This document shows positions 6,803 through 17,640 of a stretch of DNA of 64,000 nucleotides, piece after piece. Every line of letters starts with the position of its first letter. Position 1 is the stretch's first letter. Origin of the DNA: an uncultured Draconibacterium sp. (GTDB lineage: Bacteria > Bacteroidota > Bacteroidia > Bacteroidales > Prolixibacteraceae); assembly GCF_913060805.1 (NCBI RefSeq), contig NZ_CAJXTC010000009.1:62001-126000 (forward strand), given 5' to 3'. The notes under the pieces were generated by a model. The model was given only the letters and a program-made list of their open reading frames with translations. It was not told the origin of the DNA and made no database searches. A program made the position numbers and the translations under genes.

Positions 6803-9800
6803 ATGTCAGGCAAAGTAACACAAGAAGAAGTTCAACTCCGGATAACCGTTGGCGGCAACCAGGCTAAAAAAGAACTGGGCCAGCTCGAACAGCAGGCTCG
6901 CGAACTCACGCAGGAACAAAAAGCCCTGAGAGCCGAAAAAGCCAAACTAAACAAAGATGTTGCTGCAGAGAAAAAGCAGATTACAGCTTTAAACAAAGAG
7001 CTGAAAGTTAACCGCGAAGCCCTTGAAAAAAATAAAGACCGCCAGGCAGCATTGCGTAAAGAAATAGGCCTCACCGGTCTTACAATGCGCCAGCTAAACA
7101 TGCACATTAAAACCCTTCAGTACCACCTGCACAATGCAACGCCTGGTACCGAAGAGTGGAAACGTTACAATGCTGAGCTAACAAAAGCTATTGCTCATAA
7201 ACAGCGTCTGCAAAAAGGTGTTACCGTTATGGGGCAGGCAATGCGCCGGGCAGCTACCACCGTTAACCACTATGCCGGTATGATGATGGCTGCAGGTTTT
7301 GCAGTTTACAAAGTTTACGACACATTTATCCAGGGAAATGCCAAACTCTCCGACCAGCTTTCCGATGTCGAAAAACACACCAACCTTACCCGAAAAGAAC
7401 TTAACGCCCTGTATCTCGATCTCCGGAAGGCCGATACCCGCACCAGCAGAGAAGAACTTTTAAAGCTCGCGTCTGTAGCTGGTAAGTTGGGTATCGAAGG
7501 TCGCCAGAATATCCTCGAATTTGTAAAGGCATCCGATCAAATTACCGTTGCCCTGGGCGAAGATATGGGCCAGTCTGCCGACGAAGCCGTTAAAATGGTA
7601 GGTAAAATTGTCGATGTATTCGATCTCGATAAAATTTATGGAATCGAGCAGGCCATGCTAAAAGCCGGTTCTGCCGTAAATACCCTCGGGCAAAGTTCAT
7701 CCGCCAACGAAGGGTATATTGTCGAGTGGACCAATCGGGTTCAGGGTATTGCCAAAACTGCCGGAATTGCAATGACCGATGTTATGGGCCTCGCTTCTGC
7801 CAACGATCAGCTCGCGCAATCTGCCGAGGTATCAAGTACAGTGTTTACCCAAATCGTACCAAACATGTTTAAAGATACTGCTACCTATGCCAAAGTAGCC
7901 GGTATGGAAGTGGGCGATTTTACCAAACTACTTAAAACCGATGCCAACGAAGCTTTTATCGCCCTGCTCGACGGGCTAAACGGCAACAACGACAGCCTCG
8001 ACACCATGACCCAAAAACTCGATGGCCTTGGTCTCGATGGTAAACGGGTTATCTCCGTTCTGCTCGCCCTTGCCCGCGACACCGATAAAATCCGCGAAGC
8101 CCAGGATATCGCCAACGAATCATTTAAACAAGGCACTTCAATAACTGATGAATTCAGCAAAAAGAATGAAAACCTTGCCGGTAACCTTGCAAAAATTGGT
8201 AAACGATTAAAGGAGTTGACTACCAATTTTGCACTGGAGTCCTGGTTAACAAGCGTTACAGGTAAGTTTGCCGGAATGATAACTAAAACCCAAACTGAAA
8301 GGGTACTAAAACTGGCTGATAACCTGAAGAAATTGGAGCGACAATTCGCGGACCAAAACGATACTGTCGACAAATTACTTATTACTTATGATGAACTTAA
8401 GGATAAACAAACGCTTACAAAAGATGAACAAGAGCTGCTAAACGAAACGATCCGTAAGATTGGAGAAATCGTTCCAACCGCAATTTCAGAGTTTAACAAA
8501 TATGGCGAAGCTGTAGGTATAAATAAGACCAAAATAATGGAAGCCAGGGAGGCTCAACGTTTGTTGAATCTCGAAATGAAACAGGATGTAATAGAGGATC
8601 TGGTTAAGAACATCGATAAACAAAACGAATCCATTACCCGGGCAAACGGATCTATCGAGGCCCGTCAGAAACTTTTAGCCGACGAGGATCTGATGACAAA
8701 AACAATAGCCTATAGTGGTAAAACTCGAGAAGAAATAGAAAAAACCAACCTCCTGGCCATAAAGGACCAAAACGATGTTATAAAACAAAATAATGTAGAA
8801 CTGGCTCAGTCAATTCTAAAGCTGAAAGATATCGGACTTACGGAAGAAGAAATTAGCACCAAAACCGGCATTTCTATTGAAAAAATGACCGATATCGTAA
8901 ATAAGTACATCGAGACAATTAATAAAGCCCCGGGCGAAATAAATGCACCAGATACAAACGACGAAGATATGGGCGCCGGTGCTATATCAAAAAAACAATT
9001 AAAATCTCAGGAAGAATTACTCGAGCAATCATTTACGGCTCGTCAAAATATTGTAAAAGAGCAATACCTTCAGGAAAAAATAACCCAGGACGAATACAAC
9101 AATCAAATGTACGTTCTCGAACAGGCACATTTAATAGCTCTCCGTGAATTGTATAAGAAAAATGGGAATGACATATCCGAAATACAAAGCGATATTTTGG
9201 ATAAAAGAATCGAGCATGCCAAAAAAATGGTTAAACAGGTTACCGAAGAAAGTCAGGCTGCCATCGATATTGCAATGTCAATCCAAACCGATGAAGAAGA
9301 AGAAACTTTCGATCCTGCCACCAATGCCGAGATTCAGAACTTTTTGCAAACACAGGAATTTAAAGAGCTTTTACTTAAAGATAAACGCGATCAGGGATTG
9401 ATTTCTGAAGCTGAATACCTGCAAAAGTTGGAGCGGTTACGCCAGCAGTATGCAAACAAAGAAAAGGATCGATTAGAAATTATTCAGGAAACCGCTGACG
9501 CACGCCTTGAAATAAAAGAAATCGAATTAGCGGCAATCGGCGAAGTTTCAGGAGCCCTATCCGGAATGGTTGAAGAGGGATCGGCAGCTTATTATGCCTT
9601 GTTCGGGATTGAAAAAGCAATGGCAATTGCACAGGTATGGTTAAACTATGCAAAAGAATCAGCGGCAATTGCAGCTGCAGCAGCCGAAATGAACGCCGTT
9701 AGTTTTGGTATTGCCGGAACAGCCTGGGGTTTAGTTCAGCAAGCAAAAGCAAAAACCCGGGCAATTGCTAATACGGCCCTTATTGCTACTCAATCAATCG

Positions 9801-10297
9801 CCGCTTTGGCACAGAAACGCGATGGCGGTTACGCCACAGTTTACGGTGCCGACGATGGCCGCCAGTACCGTGCCCGCGTGCTCACCCAGGCAGGTACCGG
9901 CATGTTGCCCAATAACCCGGTTGTTATGCCATCCGGTATACTGGCATCCGAAGCCGGGCAGGAATATTACGTAGATAACCGAAGCCTGTCGTCAGAGGTA
10001 CGCGATGCCATGGGCCTTCGTATTGCCGACCATGTGGCAATGATCGATGCCATGAAAAACAATACCGTGCTCACCCAGCGTATTGCCGGCGGTTACTCGC
10101 CGCAGCCAAAAATCGTTAAAGAGGTGGCTAATCAGGGTCAAGACCCTACACAACCTTACACATCCGGAATGGATAAAGAAACAGCTGAAGAATTGACGAA
10201 AGCTTTAAAGGCATTTACAAATAAAAAACTGGTTGTATACTCTGAGTTAATCAAAAAAGATCTTGAATTACTCGATCAAATTGAAAAAGAAAGTTAA
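6803..10297 (+). CDS. Phage tail tape measure protein (TP901 type)
   Basis: 1164 aa; coiled-coil N terminus; KLASVAGKLGIEG...TVALGEDMGQSADEAVKMVGKIVDVF core; hydrophobic Ala-rich segment. Confidence 0.9.
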   Translation: MSGKVTQEEVQLRITVGGNQAKKELGQLEQQARELTQEQKALRAEKAKLNKDVAAEKKQITALNKELKVNREALEKNKDRQAALRKEIGLTGLTMRQLNMHIKTLQYHLHNATPGTEEWKRYNAELTKAIAHKQRLQKGVTVMGQAMRRAATTVNHYAGMMMAAGFAVYKVYDTFIQGNAKLSDQLSDVEKHTNLTRKELNALYLDLRKADTRTSREELLKLASVAGKLGIEGRQNILEFVKASDQITVALGEDMGQSADEAVKMVGKIVDVFDLDKIYGIEQAMLKAGSAVNTLGQSSSANEGYIVEWTNRVQGIAKTAGIAMTDVMGLASANDQLAQSAEVSSTVFTQIVPNMFKDTATYAKVAGMEVGDFTKLLKTDANEAFIALLDGLNGNNDSLDTMTQKLDGLGLDGKRVISVLLALARDTDKIREAQDIANESFKQGTSITDEFSKKNENLAGNLAKIGKRLKELTTNFALESWLTSVTGKFAGMITKTQTERVLKLADNLKKLERQFADQNDTVDKLLITYDELKDKQTLTKDEQELLNETIRKIGEIVPTAISEFNKYGEAVGINKTKIMEAREAQRLLNLEMKQDVIEDLVKNIDKQNESITRANGSIEARQKLLADEDLMTKTIAYSGKTREEIEKTNLLAIKDQNDVIKQNNVELAQSILKLKDIGLTEEEISTKTGISIEKMTDIVNKYIETINKAPGEINAPDTNDEDMGAGAISKKQLKSQEELLEQSFTARQNIVKEQYLQEKITQDEYNNQMYVLEQAHLIALRELYKKNGNDISEIQSDILDKRIEHAKKMVKQVTEESQAAIDIAMSIQTDEEEETFDPATNAEIQNFLQTQEFKELLLKDKRDQGLISEAEYLQKLERLRQQYANKEKDRLEIIQETADARLEIKEIELAAIGEVSGALSGMVEEGSAAYYALFGIEKAMAIAQVWLNYAKESAAIAAAAAEMNAVSFGIAGTAWGLVQQAKAKTRAIANTALIATQSIAALAQKRDGGYATVYGADDGRQYRARVLTQAGTGMLPNNPVVMPSGILASEAGQEYYVDNRSLSSEVRDAMGLRIADHVAMIDAMKNNTVLTQRIAGGYSPQPKIVKEVANQGQDPTQPYTSGMDKETAEELTKALKAFTNKKLVVYSELIKKDLELLDQIEKES

Positions 10298-10299
10298 CA

Positions 10300-11502
10300 A
10301 TGGCAATAGCAGTAAATATATTAGGAGGTTTGGTACAGCTAACCGGTAACCCGGTAGAAATAAAATGTTCGGGTGCTGCAGCTCCGGCCGGAAGCAGCGA
10401 TTATAAAATTCTGCTTCGTGTAATTTCGCAAGACGGAAAACTGGAAGGAGCACCTTTTGAAGATGCCAAAGCACCCGACGAAAATGGTGAGCGCATTTTT
10501 GATATCAGTGCATATGTTGATCAGCCGGTAAAGAAAAGTTTCGATTACCCTTTTACCGCTGCCATGGTGAGTTACCCCACGCAAACATTTAGCATACAAG
10601 TGCAGGCCGGCGAAAGCTACTGGGATAGCAACAACGAATACCAGGAAGTGTGGGGCGAAGTGGAAGCCGATATCGTACAGATGTTAAAGGGCGGAATTAA
10701 CCCACGCCAATACTCCATGATGGAAGCCGATAACCTGAGCTTTTATAACGTGTATGTTGAAGGCGATAACTTTCTTACTCCACGGCCAAACGGCGAGCTG
10801 GTTTATAAAACGCAGATGATAAAACTGTGGTACATGGTGGCTGCCAATACTACAGGAACTTTCGAAATTGAAGCTCATTTCGACGACGACAGCATCGAAA
10901 CCTATTCGACACCCATTACCTTAACCACCGCCAATTTATACGAGTTTAACTGTAACCCTGCTTTGCATGGCATTGACTTGGAGCAGGCCGATAAACGATG
11001 TGTTTTCTTTAAAGTTTGGCTGGCATTGGCATCGGGTAACTCGCAGGTGCGCAACTTTTATTTCGACTGGAATTACTGCGAGCGCCCAACCTACATCCTT
11101 TTTGCCAACAGCCTTGGAGGAATCGACGATGTATTTTTTAGCGGAAATGTAAAAGATGCTTTTGCCACCGAAGGCGATTTGGCCGAATTCCCGTTCGATA
11201 CAGCTAACACAGTGTTCGATCCGACAATTATACCGGCCGCTAAAACCGGGCAAAACAAATGGACCGTTAACACCGGGTGGAAAAACCTTACCACTATTCA
11301 GTATTACCGCGATTTAATGGTAACCCGACAAGCATGGTATTTATATGGCTTCGTTACCAAAGATTCATTCCTCGTAATTCCGGTAACCATCGATAATGCC
11401 GATAAAGTGATTTACGACCGCCAAAAAGATATGTACAACATTGAATTAACCATTACCGAAGCACATAGCAGCCCATTTGTCTTCGATAACCGAATGTATT
11501 AA
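10300..11502 (+). CDS. Phage tail/baseplate protein
   Basis: 400 aa directly downstream of tape measure, 2-nt gap. Confidence 0.6.
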   Translation: MAIAVNILGGLVQLTGNPVEIKCSGAAAPAGSSDYKILLRVISQDGKLEGAPFEDAKAPDENGERIFDISAYVDQPVKKSFDYPFTAAMVSYPTQTFSIQVQAGESYWDSNNEYQEVWGEVEADIVQMLKGGINPRQYSMMEADNLSFYNVYVEGDNFLTPRPNGELVYKTQMIKLWYMVAANTTGTFEIEAHFDDDSIETYSTPITLTTANLYEFNCNPALHGIDLEQADKRCVFFKVWLALASGNSQVRNFYFDWNYCERPTYILFANSLGGIDDVFFSGNVKDAFATEGDLAEFPFDTANTVFDPTIIPAAKTGQNKWTVNTGWKNLTTIQYYRDLMVTRQAWYLYGFVTKDSFLVIPVTIDNADKVIYDRQKDMYNIELTITEAHSSPFVFDNRMY

Positions 11503-11504
11503 CC

Positions 11505-13376
11505 ATGCTGGGATATTACTTAAATAACAAACCGTTTTTACTGGATGACGATACTTCGGTGCGCCTTACCTGGTTAAATCCTGCCTGCAATTTTGAAGAA
11601 TTCAAAGGCGATAAAGGAATGGGCATCGATATCCCGGTTAACGATCCTAACCGTGCATTGCTGGGTAATCCTGAGCGTTTTGAAAAATATGCCAATACAA
11701 ACGATCGCGAATTCCCCAATTTTGAAATCAGGTTTAGCGGAAAATTGCTAATGGCCGGTACATTGGTAATTAATAAGGCCGACGACGAACAATATTCCGG
11801 ATGGTTGCGTGGCGTGGTTGGCAACCTGAAAAAAGAGCACCAGGAGAAATACATTTACGACATTGATGCTTTTGATCAGGATGTGGATCTCGAACTTAAT
11901 TCGTTCCCCAATTCGTCAACCGACGATTACTGTTTGCCACGGCTAAAAAATACCAAGTTTTTTTACGATAAAGGCCGTAACAAAAATGTGCCTACCGAAA
12001 TTGAAAACCCCGATTGGTATTATGGGAGCAAGTTAGACGAATACACAACGGAAGATATTGAAACTGCGATTTACGATTTGGCTTTTAAACGCACTGCCAA
12101 TTCGATGGTTAACCAGCACCCGCCACTGGTAATTCCCGAATCAACCGTGGCCGCTTATGCTGTTGAACTTTACCTCGATGTGTATGTAATATCGCCCATG
12201 TTGTTTTTAAACTACGTGTTGAAAGAATTAATGCGCGATGCGGGTTTTTATATCGATCGTAACGACATTGCCGACGATCCTTCGCTAAGCAAGCTTTTTA
12301 TCTACAATAATTTCGATATCGGTGTTTTCGATTACGTGAAAGAAAACGAAGAGCAATTTGGCTACAATACCGATCCGTTCGACGGTGGAGGAAACACACT
12401 TTATTTCTTAATTCAGGATATTCACCGCCATTACCCTTCGTTTAAATACAAATGGCTGCTTCCAAAAATACAGTTGAAGGAATTTATTATCGGTCTGCAA
12501 AACATGCTGAATGTTTGTTTCCAGTTTAAACAAAACGGCAAAGTTGACATTATCGACCGTGAGCAGATAATTACCAAACAGGCTTTTGATATTAGTAAGT
12601 ACCTGGTAGGCAACTGGGCTATGGACGAGCGAAAAGATGTAAGCCTGAAATTCAGTTTTGAGCACGACGAAGACGATACTTTTTTCCAGGATAATTGGGA
12701 AGACATTGACGACCGCCGCGACGATGTAGAAGCAGCGCTCGACAACTGGGAAGATCTTCCGGAACTGGCCGATCCTGAAGTGGGCGACATTCGTTACCTG
12801 AAAGAACTGGATATTTATGTGGAGTACTGTTTGATTCAGGAAAGCTACGGCAGCCAGATGTCGGGTAACCAAATGATTGAAGACCGCCTGGGCTGGAAAC
12901 GTATTTCGTATGGTTTTCAGCATGGTTTTATTAACCGGGCCGACGATAAGGAAGAGGAAGAAATAGAAACCGTTTTCAGCACGCTGTTTAACAACGGTAC
13001 CGACACCGTTACATACCAACCGGGAAACACCCGGGGAAAACGATTTTTGTATCAGAATTTTTCGCCCCGCCTCCTGTTCCATAATGGGCAAAACTCGTGC
13101 AGTAACACCGACTCAACCAACGGCTTAATGCTCGATTGGTTAAAAGAAGGTATTGGATTACTCGCAAAACGTTACCCCAAATGGGGCCGGTTTTGGAGCA
13201 CTCGGCAACCTGCTTCGCGAAAATCGATGTTACCGCTTAATGTGCTCGATTATATGGTTCGGAATATTACCGATCCATACACCAGCAAAGAGGGAGATTT
13301 TATAATTGAGAAAATGGAAGCAACAGTATACAAACACCACGTTGGAGTTACCACGATCGATGTATATAAAAAATAG
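11505..13376 (+). CDS. Phage tail/baseplate protein
   Basis: 623 aa, 2-nt gap from previous gene, tail module context. Confidence 0.6.
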   Translation: MLGYYLNNKPFLLDDDTSVRLTWLNPACNFEEFKGDKGMGIDIPVNDPNRALLGNPERFEKYANTNDREFPNFEIRFSGKLLMAGTLVINKADDEQYSGWLRGVVGNLKKEHQEKYIYDIDAFDQDVDLELNSFPNSSTDDYCLPRLKNTKFFYDKGRNKNVPTEIENPDWYYGSKLDEYTTEDIETAIYDLAFKRTANSMVNQHPPLVIPESTVAAYAVELYLDVYVISPMLFLNYVLKELMRDAGFYIDRNDIADDPSLSKLFIYNNFDIGVFDYVKENEEQFGYNTDPFDGGGNTLYFLIQDIHRHYPSFKYKWLLPKIQLKEFIIGLQNMLNVCFQFKQNGKVDIIDREQIITKQAFDISKYLVGNWAMDERKDVSLKFSFEHDEDDTFFQDNWEDIDDRRDDVEAALDNWEDLPELADPEVGDIRYLKELDIYVEYCLIQESYGSQMSGNQMIEDRLGWKRISYGFQHGFINRADDKEEEEIETVFSTLFNNGTDTVTYQPGNTRGKRFLYQNFSPRLLFHNGQNSCSNTDSTNGLMLDWLKEGIGLLAKRYPKWGRFWSTRQPASRKSMLPLNVLDYMVRNITDPYTSKEGDFIIEKMEATVYKHHVGVTTIDVYKK

Positions 13377-13379
13377 CAC

Positions 13380-16151
13380 ATGGCAGATTCAAGGCTAAGA
13401 ACAAAACAGGAGCTTAAACGCTTATTCCGAAACCTGAAGCGCAAAGGAATTACCGACGATATGATGAACATTCTTATCGACACGCTTTGGCGCGATCGCG
13501 TGGTTAATCGTACGTCCGGATTTTACTTTCCTGGTGGCGAGGATTGTCATATACTTTTTGAAAATTCATCTCGCACTTTTACCATTCAGCCTGTTGATCC
13601 GTTGGTTGATGGCTATAAACCGCGATTCCTGTTTTACAGCTTTACCAACCGCCCGGTACTTCAACGCAAGTATTACGTTGAAACCATCGTGCTACCCGAT
13701 GAAGAGGGTTTGTTTGTTGTTTATTATAAATCCGACGAATCTAACAGCGATTATGTGCTGGCGTATAAAAAGAATCCGACAGAAGAAGAGCTGCAGGCGA
13801 TTTACGAAGATGAAATTGTAATCACCTTTATTTATTGGGATGCCACAGCCAAACAAGCCCTAACTTTTGGCGAAGACCGTCACGGCAGCGAGTGGAATCC
13901 GCAAATACATTGGTACCTGCACAACGCTTTTCATGGCCGACGAAACCCGGGAGGATTAAACGTAACGGGCATGCAGATTAACGAAGACGGATCTGCTGAT
14001 GCACACGCACAGTTTTCGGTTACTGCAGGCGGTTTTTCGCACGACGATATTCCCATTGCTGTTGATTCAGCTGCCGGAGGAACATCCGCAATACCTGTGC
14101 TCTATTTTTCAGGAGCCGGAAGTTATCCCCGCTTTTCGAGCCAAACAGGTTTTCAGGTATTAAACAGCGGCAGATTGGTGTACAACCAAAACAGCCAAAG
14201 CCTTACCCAGTGTACCAATGGCTGGTTTGTGGCTTACCACGTTTTTGCCACCAACGACAGACTCGATGGCCAGCAAATTATTTCAGTTGCCGGCCAAAAC
14301 CAATACGAGAAACTGGCCGAAGCTTTTGCCCAGGTGCAAAACGAAGTAAATACCATTTACGGATTGTCGCCACAACAGGGGCTTTGTTATCTGGGTTCTG
14401 TTATCTATCAAACATCCGATGCTTACACCAATGCCGTAAAAGCACGTATTGCCGGGTTTAGTGGCGATGAAGAACACCCTGCAGTAAGCATTGCCCCGGG
14501 TAGTGAGGATTATTTAAGCATAAACGAGGATCAGGAACTGGCGTTTGATGCTGATGCGCTTCAGTTTGCCGATGGCCTGTCAGCCTACGAAATAGCCGTA
14601 CAAAATGGTTTTGTTGGTACCGAAGCCGAGTGGCTGGCTTCGTTGGTTGGAGCTGCCGGAAACGATGGTGCAGGCGTAACAATTGTGGGCAGTGTAACTT
14701 CTTCATCAAATCTCGATCCGTCGTACACCGGCGATGTTGGCGATATGTATATTGCCCAGGATACCGGACACGGTTGGGTTTGGGATGGAAGTACATGGAA
14801 TGATGTTGGCCAGATACAAGGACCGCAAGGCGATACAGGAAACACCGGAGCTTCGGCATACCAGGTAGCTGTTGCCAATGGTTTTACAGGCACCGAAGCC
14901 GAATGGCTTGCGAGCTTAGAGGGAACCGATGGAACGAACGGCACAAACGGCACCGATGGAGCCGACGGAGCCGATGGCGATGACGGCCTATCAGCATACG
15001 AAGTTGCAGTGCAAAATGGTTTCTCCGGAACTGAAGCCGAATGGCTGGCCAGTTTAAAAGGCGACGATGGCGATCCGGGATTAATTACCGTTGATACAAC
15101 CTGTGGTGATGAGCAGATTACCAACACCACTGATATTATTGCCATTCTCGATACCACAAGTGGTCCCTATACGAATTCTGATAATGTTGATTCGGTAGTG
15201 GCTTCGCTTAACAGCTGGTTTTCGGCGTACCAAACCGCCAATCCCGATTTTCAGGGAAACCTTTACATCGGTAAAAACAACGTGGAAGATTACGTTGCCT
15301 GGCTGCCACAATTGCGAACCAATTACGCCAGCGGATTCGTATGGATTAGCGGTTACGAAATGACCGCCAATGCCGGTTCGGAAGTATTCCTGATCTGCTT
15401 TGTAAACGAATCAAATCCAAGTTATCACGATTCAACAACACCGGCTGCTGCCGATACGCCAACAGCTGCGTTTATTTCAGATTATAACGAGTTTGTAACA
15501 GCACGCGGAGAAATGGATTTCTTTGGAAGTGTGGTTTACCCCGTTGTGGCATTAAATCCTACCGGCGTTGAATCTAATTTTCTGATAAATACCTACGCGG
15601 TAATGAATTCGCCTTCTAATTTGTCGGAAACAGCATTTGCCACGCAAGCAGGTACCAACTACGACAATGCCAGCTACGATTTCTCAAGTACTGCAAACCC
15701 GTATGCAAGTTACCCGCTTGGTCCGTACGGATTTACTGCAGTGTTAAACAAACATACCGTTGGCGGAAGTACCGCTGCAATATCGTTTACCGCCGCCGAA
15801 TTTGCTGAAGACATAAACGCAATTCTGTCGGGTGCCAACGCTACAACCAGTCAGGTGAGTTTATTTCAAAGCTACGTGAATCAAATACTCACCTTGCGCG
15901 GTTTGCGATCGAACACCATATCGCTCGAAATACTGCCCGGTGGTTGCATACAAATGGAGGTTGACGAAAGTGCTTCGGGAGGCAGCGGTGGCGACCAGGT
16001 GCAGTCCGATTGGGCCGAAACCGATCCAACGGCAGCGTCCTTTATCAAAAACAAAGATTTAGTTACAATTGACCGAAATATCAACGGCGGATCTGCAGCA
16101 TCTGTATATCTGCCCACACAAATAATCTCAGGAGGAGGAGCAAATGGCTGA
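13380..16151 (+). CDS. Phage tail fibre with collagen-like and SAYEIAVQNGFxGTEAEWLASL repeats
   Basis: Three copies of SAYxxAVxNGFxGTEAEWLASL plus GTDGTNGTNGTDGADGADGDDG stretch. Confidence 0.85.
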   Translation: MADSRLRTKQELKRLFRNLKRKGITDDMMNILIDTLWRDRVVNRTSGFYFPGGEDCHILFENSSRTFTIQPVDPLVDGYKPRFLFYSFTNRPVLQRKYYVETIVLPDEEGLFVVYYKSDESNSDYVLAYKKNPTEEELQAIYEDEIVITFIYWDATAKQALTFGEDRHGSEWNPQIHWYLHNAFHGRRNPGGLNVTGMQINEDGSADAHAQFSVTAGGFSHDDIPIAVDSAAGGTSAIPVLYFSGAGSYPRFSSQTGFQVLNSGRLVYNQNSQSLTQCTNGWFVAYHVFATNDRLDGQQIISVAGQNQYEKLAEAFAQVQNEVNTIYGLSPQQGLCYLGSVIYQTSDAYTNAVKARIAGFSGDEEHPAVSIAPGSEDYLSINEDQELAFDADALQFADGLSAYEIAVQNGFVGTEAEWLASLVGAAGNDGAGVTIVGSVTSSSNLDPSYTGDVGDMYIAQDTGHGWVWDGSTWNDVGQIQGPQGDTGNTGASAYQVAVANGFTGTEAEWLASLEGTDGTNGTNGTDGADGADGDDGLSAYEVAVQNGFSGTEAEWLASLKGDDGDPGLITVDTTCGDEQITNTTDIIAILDTTSGPYTNSDNVDSVVASLNSWFSAYQTANPDFQGNLYIGKNNVEDYVAWLPQLRTNYASGFVWISGYEMTANAGSEVFLICFVNESNPSYHDSTTPAAADTPTAAFISDYNEFVTARGEMDFFGSVVYPVVALNPTGVESNFLINTYAVMNSPSNLSETAFATQAGTNYDNASYDFSSTANPYASYPLGPYGFTAVLNKHTVGGSTAAISFTAAEFAEDINAILSGANATTSQVSLFQSYVNQILTLRGLRSNTISLEILPGGCIQMEVDESASGGSGGDQVQSDWAETDPTAASFIKNKDLVTIDRNINGGSAASVYLPTQIISGGGANG

Positions 16152-17640
16152 TGTTATACAATTCAGAGTTGATACAACCGCAAACTGGACGAGCGTAAAT
16201 CCTACGCTTGCTCAGGCCGAAAAAGGTATTGAAATACTTTCGGGAGGTGGTTACAAAGAAAAAATTGGCGATGGCGTTACCGCCTGGAACGATTTGGGTT
16301 ACTACGAAACTACGCTCGAAGGCGATTTAAACGCCATTGCAGCATTAACAGGCACTTACGGTTTGTTGCGTAAAACTGCCGAAAACACATGGGAAATCGA
16401 CACATCGGTTTACCTAACCGCTATCACAAAAGCCATGGTTGAGGCCGTTTTAACCGGAACAATCAGCAGCCACGATCACAGTGGCGCTTATTTAGAAAGT
16501 ATAACCAAAGCGATGATTGAAGCCGTGCTTACGGGTGTAATTTCAACACACTCGCATACGGTAAGCAAAGCTGATGTTGGTTTGGGTAATGTTGACAATA
16601 CCAGCGATGCCGACAAACCTGTGTCGACAGCTCAGCAAACTGCCCTCGATTTAAAAGCAAACAAAGCCAATGCCGCGTTAACAGGAATACCTACTGCTCC
16701 AACTGCATTAGCTACCGACGATTCAACACAGTTGGCAACAACTGCTTTTGTTCAGGCTGTAATTGCTAATTTGATTAACAACTCACCGGCTGCGCTTGAT
16801 ACCCTCGACGAGCTGGCAGCTGCTTTGGGCGACGATCCGAACTTTGCCACAACAGTTACTACCCTAATTGGCGAAAAGCTGGCAAAGGCTTCCAATTTGT
16901 CCGATTTAACCGATGTTGCGGCTGCACGTACCAACCTGGGGCTTGGAGCAGTTGCCTTACTGGCCTCGATAGCAATTAGCGATGTAACTGGACTGCAAGC
17001 TGCGTTGGATGCAAAACAAGCCTCCGGAAACGAATTAACCGCATTGCAGGCTTTGGCCGATACAGCAGGTTTTATTAAAAAAACAGGAGATGGAGCCTAC
17101 ACAATCGACACTTCAACTTACCTTACAGGAATAACAAAGGCAATGGTCGAGGCAGTGTTAACAGGTACAATCAGCTCGCACAACCACAGTGGTACCTACG
17201 AACCAGCCGATTCTACCATATTGAAAGAGGCTGATGTTGCCACCCTGGCATTGATAAATGCTTTGGTAGGTGATGCCACCTTAATAGATACCAACGACAC
17301 TCGCCTAAGCAACACACGCACACCCACGGACGACAGCGTTACCGAAAGCAAACTGGCCGACGCTTATAAAAACATGGAAGCTGTTGCCGGAACGGTACTG
17401 AACTGGGCTAATATGGGCGGAACTAAAACGCTTACTGCCGATACTACTTTTACGTTCTCGAACCTGCGGAAAGGAGCTTACTTTTTTGAAACGCAGGGCG
17501 ACTTTTCGCCTACGCTTCCGGCCGGTTTTAACTATGCAGGCGGCGAACGAGCAGCAACAGGAACCACGCTTTACCAAATTGTATGCACTGATAGTTCAAC
17601 GCCTGTTGGTTGGTATATAATCCTTAAAACTGAAAGCTAA
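16144..17640 (+). CDS. Phage tail fibre with Mtd N-terminal-like domain and HxH repeats
   Basis: QFRVDTTANWTSVNPTLAQAEKGIE...KIGDGVTAWNDLGYY; VGLGNVDNTSDADKPVSTAQQTALDLKANKAN; ITKAM(V/I)EAVLTG..S(S/T)HxH repeated three times. Confidence 0.85.
   Translation: MADVIQFRVDTTANWTSVNPTLAQAEKGIEILSGGGYKEKIGDGVTAWNDLGYYETTLEGDLNAIAALTGTYGLLRKTAENTWEIDTSVYLTAITKAMVEAVLTGTISSHDHSGAYLESITKAMIEAVLTGVISTHSHTVSKADVGLGNVDNTSDADKPVSTAQQTALDLKANKANAALTGIPTAPTALATDDSTQLATTAFVQAVIANLINNSPAALDTLDELAAALGDDPNFATTVTTLIGEKLAKASNLSDLTDVAAARTNLGLGAVALLASIAISDVTGLQAALDAKQASGNELTALQALADTAGFIKKTGDGAYTIDTSTYLTGITKAMVEAVLTGTISSHNHSGTYEPADSTILKEADVATLALINALVGDATLIDTNDTRLSNTRTPTDDSVTESKLADAYKNMEAVAGTVLNWANMGGTKTLTADTTFTFSNLRKGAYFFETQGDFSPTLPAGFNYAGGERAATGTTLYQIVCTDSSTPVGWYIILKTES

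Noticed and set aside
12408-13091. 227-aa minus-strand ORF inside a tail gene
   Set aside because: Antisense to a well-supported plus-strand tail gene; composition is typical of a shadow frame.
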